From Deltaproteobacteria bacterium (GTDB lineage: Bacteria; Desulfobacterota; Syntrophia; Syntrophales; UBA5619): a DNA stretch of 10,433 nucleotides. The stretch lies in contig JAMDBG010000165.1 in NCBI GenBank assembly GCA_023487865.1, forward strand, positions 1-10,433. Reading direction: 5' to 3'. The position numbers and the translations under genes are program-made. Under the pieces are notes generated by a model. That model made no database searches, was not told the origin of the DNA, and was given only the letters and a program-made list of their open reading frames with translations. Shown here one piece after another: positions 1 through 6,014 of this stretch (positions within the stretch are counted from its first letter, which is position 1; each line of letters starts with the position of its first letter).

Positions 1-1
1 G

Positions 2-184
2 ACGCGCTTCCGATCTGCTACCGTCATCCAGAAGGGAAGGAAGCAAAGTGGCGCCGTACCTGTGGTCATGACTACGTACAAAGCGCGTGAACGAGATGTG
101 CGCAGGGCAATGCACGATATTGATCAGCTCGATATAGTCATGGGTAAAACCATGTTGATCAGAATTGAGGATGATAATCTGTAA
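2..184 (+). CDS. hom: Homoserine dehydrogenase, C-terminal fragment (ACT domain)
   Basis: This is the last 60 codons of a gene whose start lies before the window; the reading frame begins at base 2 and ends with TAA at 182-184. The fragment contains SATVIQKGRKQSGAVPVVM followed by TYKARERDVRRAMHDID and ends MLIRIEDDNL. That pattern matches the C-terminal ACT regulatory domain of Bacillus-type homoserine dehydrogenases of roughly 430 residues. The enzyme reduces aspartate semialdehyde to homoserine with NAD(P)H in the cytoplasm, the branch step toward threonine and methionine. In this family the ACT domain is associated with threonine feedback inhibition, so the enzyme is probably feedback regulated. 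The catalytic and nucleotide-binding domains are outside the window and were not seen. The stop codon overlaps the next start by one base (TAATG), indicating translational coupling to the ApgM-like gene, which makes biochemical sense if that gene encodes the next pathway enzyme. Confidence 0.88.
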   Translation, partial: TRFRSATVIQKGRKQSGAVPVVMTTYKARERDVRRAMHDIDQLDIVMGKTMLIRIEDDNL

Positions 185-1413
185 TGAAGCATGTGATCCT
201 GCTTGGCGATGGAATGGCCGATTTTACTCTTGATGTTCTCGGAGGAAAAACCCCTTTAGAATATGCGCATACCCCTCACATGGATCGGATAGCTGCAGAG
301 GGAACCCAGGGACTGATAGACACGATTCCCGAGGGACTCCCGCCGGGAAGCGATGTGGCTAATCTGGCGGTGCTCGGCTACGATCCGCGGGGCTGTTATA
401 CCGGTCGGGGCCCTCTGGAGGCCGCCAATATGGGGATAACACTCTCTCCCGAAGATGTTGCCTTCCGCTGTAATCTGGTTACACTCGATAATAGTGCTGA
501 ACCTGTTATGGAGGATTTCACTGCCGGTCACATCTCATCCAATGAAGCAAAACGAATTATCAAAGATCTCGCGAACGAGATCGGTTCAGAGACGTTTTCT
601 TTCTACCCAGGTGTTGGTTATCGCCATCTGCTGGTCTGGAAGGGGGGCGAATCCGAGATTCAGGTGACACCACCCCATGATATCACCGGCAAAGCAGTTG
701 CGCCATATCTTCCACAAGGTCAAGGCGCCGATCAGATCAACCGACTTATGAATCTCTCCAGAGAATTTCTCGTCAATCATCCTGTGAATAAGGAAAGAAA
801 AGAACGGGGGCTGAAACCGGCGACCTCTATCTGGCTATGGGGGCAGGGCAGGGCACCGCAAATTCGCAAGATGGTTGAACGGTTTCAGATCCGCGGTGGC
901 GTGATCTCGGCGGTTGATCTCCTCAACGGCATAGGTGTTTATGCCGGAATGGAGATCCTCGCTGTCGATGGGGCAACTGGTTATACGGATACCAATTACC
1001 GTGGTAAAGCGGAACGGGCCCTTTCCGCACTGAAAGATCTTGATTTGGTTTTTGTCCATGTCGAGGCACCTGATGAAATGGGTCATGAAGGCAATGTGGA
1101 AGGAAAAATCAAGGCCATTGAAGATTTCGATGAAAAGGTCGTCGGGACCGTTCTTCAGGGGGTAAAACACCTGGAACCTTTCCGGATAGCAGTACTGAGC
1201 GATCATCCGACCCCGGTAATACTTAAAACACACGTTGGCGACCCCAGCCCATTTGCAGTCCTCTCTTCCCTAAAGAATGAAAATCAAAGCAGGGGAATTG
1301 GTTTCGGAGAAGGTGCGGCCATAAAGGCAAGTAATCTCATCTCTCCTGGATATCTGTTCATGGAAACCTTGATTGGCAACTGGAGAAGCTTTGTTGAGAA
1401 AAACACCCGTTAA
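184..1413 (+). CDS. apgM: ApgM-family protein: proposed homoserine kinase / cofactor-independent phosphoglycerate mutase (archaeal type)
   Basis: A 409-residue cytoplasmic protein of the alkaline phosphatase superfamily, ApgM branch (COG3635-like). The N-terminus has LLGDGMAD with metal ligand Asp9. The putative nucleophile is Ser56 in LPPGSDVANLAVLGYDP. Further ligands appear as Asp297 and His301 (APDEMGHEG), Asp340 and His341 (LSDHPTP) and His350 (KTHVGDPSPF), so the two-metal site looks complete. ApgM proteins interconvert 2- and 3-phosphoglycerate. A subfamily found beside threonine genes in organisms lacking classical ThrB has been labelled 'proposed homoserine kinase'. The ATG overlaps the hom stop by one base, which favours the homoserine kinase role here, but the sequence alone does not prove it. 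GAGG at 167-170 lies 13 bases upstream, rather far, so initiation may depend on coupling. The length is normal for the family and no frameshift is seen. Family assignment is firm; substrate is uncertain. Confidence 0.9.
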   Translation: MKHVILLGDGMADFTLDVLGGKTPLEYAHTPHMDRIAAEGTQGLIDTIPEGLPPGSDVANLAVLGYDPRGCYTGRGPLEAANMGITLSPEDVAFRCNLVTLDNSAEPVMEDFTAGHISSNEAKRIIKDLANEIGSETFSFYPGVGYRHLLVWKGGESEIQVTPPHDITGKAVAPYLPQGQGADQINRLMNLSREFLVNHPVNKERKERGLKPATSIWLWGQGRAPQIRKMVERFQIRGGVISAVDLLNGIGVYAGMEILAVDGATGYTDTNYRGKAERALSALKDLDLVFVHVEAPDEMGHEGNVEGKIKAIEDFDEKVVGTVLQGVKHLEPFRIAVLSDHPTPVILKTHVGDPSPFAVLSSLKNENQSRGIGFGEGAAIKASNLISPGYLFMETLIGNWRSFVEKNTR

Positions 1414-1807
1414 GATCAGAACGATCTATGCGGACACCGATGCAATGGGGATCGTCTATCATACCAATTATATCCGTTGGTTTGAAATCGGTCGCTCTGA
1501 GTTGTTTCGAGATATCGGCATCTTTTATGCGGAGGTAGAGAAGGACGGCTTCAACCTGCCGCTTACCCAGGTGTTCTGCCACTATCTTCTCCCTGCCCGA
1601 TACGACGATATTATAGAAGTTGAGACAGATATTGAATACCTAAAACGGGCCAGTATAAAATTTACTTATTTGATCTGGGATGAAGCCCATTATAACCGAC
1701 TAACGGAAGGTTATTCCATTCATGCCTGTACAGATAAAAGTGGGAATATCGTCCGTATCCCCCCCATGATAACGAATAAAATACGTCAATTTTATAATAA
1801 CCTATAA
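1391..1807 (+). CDS. YbgC/4HBT-family acyl-CoA thioesterase (hot-dog fold)
   Basis: A 138-residue single-domain hot-dog protein, the usual size for YbgC-type thioesterases. The N-terminal motif YADTDAMGIVYHTNYIRWFE carries the conserved catalytic aspartate (Asp17) and the VYxxxY signature of the family, which hydrolyses acyl-CoA thioesters in the cytoplasm. The rest (RSELFRDIG, then the beta-strands around YDDIIEVETDIEYLKRASIKF) fits the family. The natural acyl group cannot be read from the sequence. The start is a judgement: the frame is open from TTG at 1373, but GGAG at 1382-1385 sits 5 bases before TTG 1391 and 8 before TTG 1394, so 1391 or 1394 is preferred; there is no ATG option before the conserved motif. 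The gene therefore begins inside the ApgM gene with about 23 bases of overlap, implying coupled translation. YbgC in E. coli belongs to the tol-pal cluster, but no tol or pal genes are present here. Lying upstream of iorAB, it might act on aryl-acetyl-CoA, which is speculation. Confidence 0.85.
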   Translation: MLRKTPVKIRTIYADTDAMGIVYHTNYIRWFEIGRSELFRDIGIFYAEVEKDGFNLPLTQVFCHYLLPARYDDIIEVETDIEYLKRASIKFTYLIWDEAHYNRLTEGYSIHACTDKSGNIVRIPPMITNKIRQFYNNL

Positions 1808-1824
1808 GGAGAAAAGGCATAACC

Positions 1825-2502
1825 ATGGCAGATAAACTTGATAAAAAGGAATTGACTGAGCCGGACCAGTTGCAGCTTATATTTATCAGGGTCAGGGCGT
1901 TTGTTGAAAAACACAAGAAACGGCTCTCTTTCGGGGCGGGGATCCTTATTCTGATCCTGGTTCTTGCCGGAGGCTGGCATCTCTACCAACTCAACTACGA
2001 AACAGCCGCAGAAAAAAAATACTCTAAAGTCTTCGAGGCCGCTCAGAAGGCAGGATCGCCTGCTAGTGATCCAGCAGCCATCAAAGGATATAAGGATCTT
2101 ATTCTCCAATATCCACGAAGCCGTGCAGCCGTCATAGCTCATTATCGGCTTGGAAATCTCTACTTCGGACGTCATGAAATCGATACCGCAATCTTAGCCT
2201 ATCAGGATTTCTTGAATAAAGCACCGGCGGAAAGTGATCTTGTCACATTGGCCTATAATGGCCTAGCTGCTTGTCATGAAGAAAAAAAAGACTTTAATAA
2301 TGCTTTACAATCGCTTGAGAAAGCGATGAAGACAAATACTGCATCCTCTTTTGAAGTCCTGAACTATACCACTATAGCGAGGATACATGAGGCGATGAAC
2401 AATTCCGCGAAGGCTCTTGAGTTCTATCGGATGGCGCTCGGAAAAACAATGGACCCGCTGATGAAGGTATATTTGAAAAGAAAAATTTCATCTCTGGGAT
2501 GA
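1825..2502 (+). CDS. Membrane-anchored tetratricopeptide repeat protein (YfgM/TPR_21-like)
   Basis: A 225-residue protein with a short charged cytoplasmic N-terminus, a basic stretch EKHKKR at 29-33 and one predicted transmembrane helix at about 35-53 (FGAGILILILVLAGGW). By the positive-inside rule the remainder should be periplasmic, as a signal anchor without cleavage. The exported part is helical with about three TPR-like units: residues 103-135 (AHYRLGNLYFG, then DTAILAYQDFL), 141-172 (LAYNGLAACHEEKKDFNNALQSLE is the core, cited by position 142-165) and 178-208 (IARIHEAMNNSAKALEFYRMAL). The layout resembles YfgM, the ancillary SecYEG translocon subunit, and other TPR_21 proteins, suggesting a scaffold or chaperone role. 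I cannot name a partner. The start ATG at 1825 has AAGGAG at 1806-1811 (overlapping the upstream stop) and AAAAGG at 1812-1817, the latter 7 bases away. It lies 17 bases after the thioesterase stop, so it is probably co-transcribed. Confidence 0.75.
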   Translation: MADKLDKKELTEPDQLQLIFIRVRAFVEKHKKRLSFGAGILILILVLAGGWHLYQLNYETAAEKKYSKVFEAAQKAGSPASDPAAIKGYKDLILQYPRSRAAVIAHYRLGNLYFGRHEIDTAILAYQDFLNKAPAESDLVTLAYNGLAACHEEKKDFNNALQSLEKAMKTNTASSFEVLNYTTIARIHEAMNNSAKALEFYRMALGKTMDPLMKVYLKRKISSLG

Positions 2503-2565
2503 TTTATCAAATTTCCAGTTATATAGGGCATGTTTCGGCAGCGCTGAAATGGTATGAGGGATAAT

Positions 2566-4353
2566 GTGAAGAAATTGATGTCGGGAAATGAGGCGATCGC
2601 GCGGGGGGCCTATGAATGTGGAGCGAGATTCGCTGCCGGTTATCCCGGGACCCCGAGTACAGAAATCATGGAGTCTTTTGCAACCTACCCTGGTGTTTAT
2701 GCAGAGTGGTCGCCTAACGAAAAGGTAGCCATGGAAGTCGGTCTTGGTGCCGCCCTTGCAGGGGCCAAGGCAATGGTGACCATGAAGCATGTCGGCGTTA
2801 ACGTCGCCGCCGATCCACTATTTACAGCAAGCTATACGGGGACTAACGGAGCGCTTGTCGTTATTACCGCCGATGACCCATCTTTGCACAGCTCACAGAA
2901 TGAACAGGACAACCGTCATTACGCGAGATTCGCCAAAATACCCATGCTCGAGCCTGCCGACAGTCAGGAAGCCAAAGAGTATATCAAACTTGCCTTCATG
3001 ATAAGCGAGCAGTTCGATACCCCTGTTTTTCTCCGTTCGACCACAAGGGTTTCCCACTCGAAATCAGTCGTGATCATTGATGAACCGCAAATGACAGAAG
3101 ACCACACCGCCATTCGCTTCGATGTGGAAAAGTTCGTCATGGTCCCGATGAATGCCCGTAAACGGAGGTTGGTTGTTGAGAAGAGGATGCAAGATCTCCG
3201 GAGATATGCCGAGTCCTTCACGGAAAACCGTATAGAAATGAATAGTCCTGAAGTCGGTGTCATAACAGCCGGAATGCCTTACAACTATATAAAGGAGGTG
3301 TTTCCGGAGTATTCCTATCTGAAACTCGGAATAGTTTATCCTCTTCCGGTTGACCTGATCAAACAATTCGCCGCTCGCGTAAAAAAACTCTATGTGCTCG
3401 AAGAACTGGATCCTTTCATCGAAGAGCAGGTCCGTGCCCTCGGAATCGAGGTGATCGGAAAGGAGATATTTCCCTATACCAATGAATTCGATCCTGACGT
3501 CGTTGAAAAAGCCATCTTCGGTCACCATAATGCAACACCGAGGGTAACAGATATTGAGATTCCTCCCCGTCCCCCCAACCTTTGCCCCGGATGCCCTCAT
3601 CGAGGCTTGTTTTATACGCTCGGTAAACTGAAGGTTTTTGTGACTGGGGATATCGGCTGTTATACCCTTTCCTTCATGAAACCTCTGGAGGGGCTTCATT
3701 CCTGTATTTGCATGGGAGCGAGCATCGGCATGGCCCACGGGATGAGCAAGGCCCTTGGGGAAAAGGGAAGGGGAAAGGTTGTCGGCGTTATCGGGGACTC
3801 TACCTTTCTGCACTCCGGAATAACACCTCTTTTGGATATGGCCTACAACAAAAGCAATGCTGTGATCGTTATCTGCGATAACCGGACCACTGCAATGACT
3901 GGAATGCAGGAACATCCAGCCACAGGCTTCACCTTACAAGGAGAAAAAACATTTGGCGTTGATCTGGCCGCTTTAGCCGGGGTGCTGGGAATAGAAAGCA
4001 TACGGATTGTCGATCCATACGATCTAAAGAATGTAAGGAATGTCCTCAAGGAGGAACTTGCCAAAGATGGCCCGTCGGTCGTGATCTCCCGGCGCGCCTG
4101 TATCCTGTTCAAACGGGAAGTGTTGGAGTCCTTAAAACCGCTGAGAGTAGATACGGATAAATGCATCGGTTGTCGTCTCTGTCTTGGCCTTGGCTGCCCT
4201 CCCATCTCCTGGAAAAAAGCAGATCAGCATCCTGTGGAAGGGAGATCAAAAAAGCAACCTGATGGCGTTGCAGTGATCGATATGAATCTCTGTACTGGGT
4301 GTGGACTTTGCCGGCAGCTCTGCAAATCTGACGCCATTATTGAGGAGAAGTAA
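2566..4353 (+). CDS. iorA: Indolepyruvate:ferredoxin oxidoreductase, alpha subunit
   Basis: A 595-residue cytoplasmic subunit of the O2-sensitive enzyme that oxidatively decarboxylates indolepyruvate and other aryl-pyruvates to aryl-acetyl-CoA, reducing ferredoxin. Domains in order: pyrimidine-type 2-oxoacid oxidoreductase domain with SGNEAIARGAYE and AGYPGTPSTEIME near the N-terminus; the ADDPSLHSSQNEQDNRHYAR segment near residue 105; a transketolase-C-like domain around 230-300 (GVITAGMPYNY, KLYVLEELDPFIEEQ); NLCPGCPHRG at about 338-347; and a thiamine diphosphate site with GDSTFLHSGI at 410-419 and DN at 438-439. The C-terminus carries two 4Fe-4S ligand sets: Cys533/536/539/544 (CIGCRLCLGLGC) and Cys576/579/582/586 (CTGCGLCRQLC). 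This arrangement is typical of IorA. Length is normal. The start GTG at 2566 is chosen because GAGGG at 2556-2560 lies 5 bases upstream and it gives the usual KKLMSGNEAI N-terminus; an in-frame ATG at 2554 would add four residues but has a poor ribosome binding site. iorB follows after 4 bases. Confidence 0.95.
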   Translation: MKKLMSGNEAIARGAYECGARFAAGYPGTPSTEIMESFATYPGVYAEWSPNEKVAMEVGLGAALAGAKAMVTMKHVGVNVAADPLFTASYTGTNGALVVITADDPSLHSSQNEQDNRHYARFAKIPMLEPADSQEAKEYIKLAFMISEQFDTPVFLRSTTRVSHSKSVVIIDEPQMTEDHTAIRFDVEKFVMVPMNARKRRLVVEKRMQDLRRYAESFTENRIEMNSPEVGVITAGMPYNYIKEVFPEYSYLKLGIVYPLPVDLIKQFAARVKKLYVLEELDPFIEEQVRALGIEVIGKEIFPYTNEFDPDVVEKAIFGHHNATPRVTDIEIPPRPPNLCPGCPHRGLFYTLGKLKVFVTGDIGCYTLSFMKPLEGLHSCICMGASIGMAHGMSKALGEKGRGKVVGVIGDSTFLHSGITPLLDMAYNKSNAVIVICDNRTTAMTGMQEHPATGFTLQGEKTFGVDLAALAGVLGIESIRIVDPYDLKNVRNVLKEELAKDGPSVVISRRACILFKREVLESLKPLRVDTDKCIGCRLCLGLGCPPISWKKADQHPVEGRSKKQPDGVAVIDMNLCTGCGLCRQLCKSDAIIEEK

Positions 4354-4357
4354 CAAG

Positions 4358-4930
4358 ATGGATACGAAGGGGATATTGATTGCCGGTGTCGGCGGACAGG
4401 GCATACTCCTTGCCAGTGATATACTTTGCCGTGTCCTGATGGTTGCCGGTCTAGATGTGAAGAAGAGCGAGGTTCACGGAATGGCCCAAAGGGGAGGCAG
4501 TGTGACAAGCCACGTCCGTTTTGGAGACAGAGTCTATTCCCCGCTCTCTAAAAAAAGGGACGTTGATATCCTTGTTTCGTTTGAGAAAATGGATACATTG
4601 CGGTACCTGGACTATCTTAAAAAAGACGGAAGTGTGATCATCAATAGCGAAGAACTTTACCCTCCGGCCGTTAATCTTGGGGATGCGACATATCTTTCAG
4701 ATGCCGTCGAGACAGTGAAACGTCTATTTCCGAAGGTCAAATCTGTAGACGCAAAAGCTCTGGCCATTCAGGCGGGAAACATACGCGCAGTCAATGCGGT
4801 TCTTTTGGGAACGCTTTCCGCATTTCTGCCCATTGCGATCGAGATATGGGAAAATGTCCTTCAGGAGGCACTCCCCTCACGAGTTCTAGTAGCAAACCGA
4901 GAAGCGTTTAATTTGGGTAGGAAAGTCTAA
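4358..4930 (+). CDS. iorB: Indolepyruvate:ferredoxin oxidoreductase, beta subunit
   Basis: A 190-residue protein of the 2-oxoacid:ferredoxin oxidoreductase gamma/beta family (POR-gamma-like domain over the whole length), the small partner of IorA. Diagnostic segments are ILIAGVGGQGILLASDIL at residues 6-23 with its glycine-rich GVGGQG, and EVHGMAQRGGSVTSHVRFG at 38-56, which is characteristic of IorB and related KorC/PorG chains. Near the C-terminus KALAIQAGNIRAVNAVLLG is also typical. The start ATG at 4358 follows the iorA stop by 4 bases and is preceded by GAGGAG at 4342-4347, 10 bases away and inside the iorA tail. The frame stays open upstream to an ATG at 4301, but that start would overlap the iorA ferredoxin motif and add non-homologous residues, so it is rejected. 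It should form the IorAB heterodimer or heterotetramer and is the last gene before a 72-base gap. No paaK-type phenylacetate-CoA ligase follows, although such genes often accompany iorAB. Confidence 0.95.
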   Translation: MDTKGILIAGVGGQGILLASDILCRVLMVAGLDVKKSEVHGMAQRGGSVTSHVRFGDRVYSPLSKKRDVDILVSFEKMDTLRYLDYLKKDGSVIINSEELYPPAVNLGDATYLSDAVETVKRLFPKVKSVDAKALAIQAGNIRAVNAVLLGTLSAFLPIAIEIWENVLQEALPSRVLVANREAFNLGRKV

Positions 4931-4945
4931 GACGTTGTCATTGCC

Positions 4946-4973
4946 TTGACAAATGGTCGGCGATGAGTAAAAA
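4946..4973 (+). promoter_or_regulatory. Candidate sigma70-type promoter for the J-domain gene
   Basis: In the 72-base gap between iorB and the J-domain gene there is a perfect -35 hexamer TTGACA at 4946-4951. A -10-like TAAAAA at 4968-4973 (4 of 6 matches to TATAAT) follows after a 16-base spacer, 29 bases before the ATG. The -10 region sits inside a small perfect inverted repeat, AGTAA (4966-4970), spacer AAAAC, TTACT (4976-4980), which could be an operator half-site pair but is short enough to be chance. No CIRCE element and no clear sigma32 CCCCAT-type -10 was seen. No terminator for the iorAB train was recognised in the gap. The -10 match is weak. Confidence 0.4.
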
Positions 4974-5002
4974 ACTTACTAAAAAAAGTGATTGGTGACT
5001 CA

Positions 5003-5929
5003 ATGGCAGATGATTATTACAAGATCCTGGGAGTCGAGAAAAACGCCGATACGGACGAGATTAAGAAGGCTTATCGCAAACTCGCTTTGAAGTATCATCC
5101 AGACCGAAATCCCAACAATTCGGTGGCTGAAGAAAAATTCAAGAATATAAGCGAAGCCTATGCTGTGCTTAGCGATCCAGAAAAAAGAAAACAATACGAT
5201 AATTTCGGTTCCGATCAGTTCAGCCAAAAATTCTCTCGCGAAGATATCTTCCGCGATTTTGACATCAATCAAATCCTCCGCGATATGGGATTTGGAGTCG
5301 GTGGGGGAACTGGTAGGCGGGGAAGTTATACTTACCGTGGCAACGATCCGTTTGCCGATCTCTTCGGACAGTCTCGACGAAACCATTACCAGGCACCGCA
5401 AAAAGGAACCGATCTGCAGTACAATCTGAATATTACCCTTGAAGAGTCCGTTTTCGGTGCAGATAAGAAATTGTCTCTCCAACGGGATCGACAAGTCGAC
5501 GAAATCAACGTCAAAATTCCAGCCGGGATCAGTACCGGGAAGAAATTGAGATTATCAGGGAAGGGCCATCCCGGTGTTCAGGGAGGGCATGCAGGTGATC
5601 TCTATCTGAATATCAACGTTGTTCCACATCCGATATTCGCCAGGGATGGAAACGATATATATATCGAAAAATCAATCACATTCACACAAGCAGTCCTGGG
5701 AACGAGCATCGATGTTCCCACAATCGACGGAACAATCAAAAGGATCAAGATTCCTGCCGGTGCCCAAAACGGGACAAAGATCCGAATGAGAGGCTATGGC
5801 GCCCCGGCTCTCAAGGGTAGCGGCACGACAAAAGGGGACCAGTATGTCAAAATCGGCATTGAAGTTCCCCGTAAAATTACCGACAAACAACTCCAGTTGA
5901 TTAAAAAGCTCTCCGAGGAAGGTTTGTAA
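5003..5929 (+). CDS. cbpA: CbpA-type (class B) DnaJ-like J-domain co-chaperone
   Basis: A 308-residue cytoplasmic Hsp40. The J domain covers residues about 4-68 (DYYKILGVEKNADTDEIKKA, HPD at 32-34, then EAYAVLSDPEKRKQYDNFG). A linker with glycine-rich and phenylalanine-rich parts follows at about 80-125 (MGFGVGGGTGRRG, NDPFADLFG). Two substrate-binding beta-domains come next: CTD1 from about 135 with GTDLQYNLNITLEESVFGA and KIPAGISTGKKLRLSGKGHPG, and CTD2 from about 213 with ARDGNDIYIE and VPTIDGTIKRIKIPAG. There is no cysteine in the protein and hence no CxxCxGxG zinc-finger region, so it is CbpA/DnaJ2-like rather than true DnaJ. E. coli CbpA is of similar length (306). It would stimulate DnaK ATPase activity and deliver unfolded clients. 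Start: ATG 5003 with GGTGA a few bases upstream is preferred over the in-frame GTG at 4988, because MADDYYKILG is the normal N-terminus. No grpE or dnaK neighbour is in the window. Confidence 0.92.
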   Translation: MADDYYKILGVEKNADTDEIKKAYRKLALKYHPDRNPNNSVAEEKFKNISEAYAVLSDPEKRKQYDNFGSDQFSQKFSREDIFRDFDINQILRDMGFGVGGGTGRRGSYTYRGNDPFADLFGQSRRNHYQAPQKGTDLQYNLNITLEESVFGADKKLSLQRDRQVDEINVKIPAGISTGKKLRLSGKGHPGVQGGHAGDLYLNINVVPHPIFARDGNDIYIEKSITFTQAVLGTSIDVPTIDGTIKRIKIPAGAQNGTKIRMRGYGAPALKGSGTTKGDQYVKIGIEVPRKITDKQLQLIKKLSEEGL

Positions 5930-6014
5930 GATCGGAGCGAATGGACGAGATTAATGTCAGATAAGATATGTTATGTAAACTAACTACTCTTTTACACACA
6001 GCTGATTAAACATC

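Noticed and set aside
2503..2565. Possible promoter before iorA (TTATAT near 2519-2524).
   Set aside because: No acceptable -35 hexamer lies at the right distance; a single AT-rich hexamer is not enough.
3064..3915. A 283-codon open frame on the minus strand opposite iorA.
   Set aside because: It lies wholly antisense to a strongly conserved gene, has no recognisable motifs and no ribosome binding site that I could support; it is a shadow of iorA codon usage.
4301..4357. An in-frame upstream ATG that would lengthen iorB by 19 residues.
   Set aside because: The extension is an out-of-frame reading of the iorA ferredoxin motif; the ATG at 4358 with GAGGAG upstream gives the family-typical N-terminus.
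5972..5998. Possible bidirectional terminator between the convergent cbpA-like and dnaE genes: arms GTAAA (5975-5979) and TTTAC (5991-5995), extendable to about 8 pairs on the minus strand with one G-U.
   Set aside because: The stem is AT-rich, the loop is 11 bases and no T-tract follows on either strand; I do not regard it as a supported intrinsic terminator.
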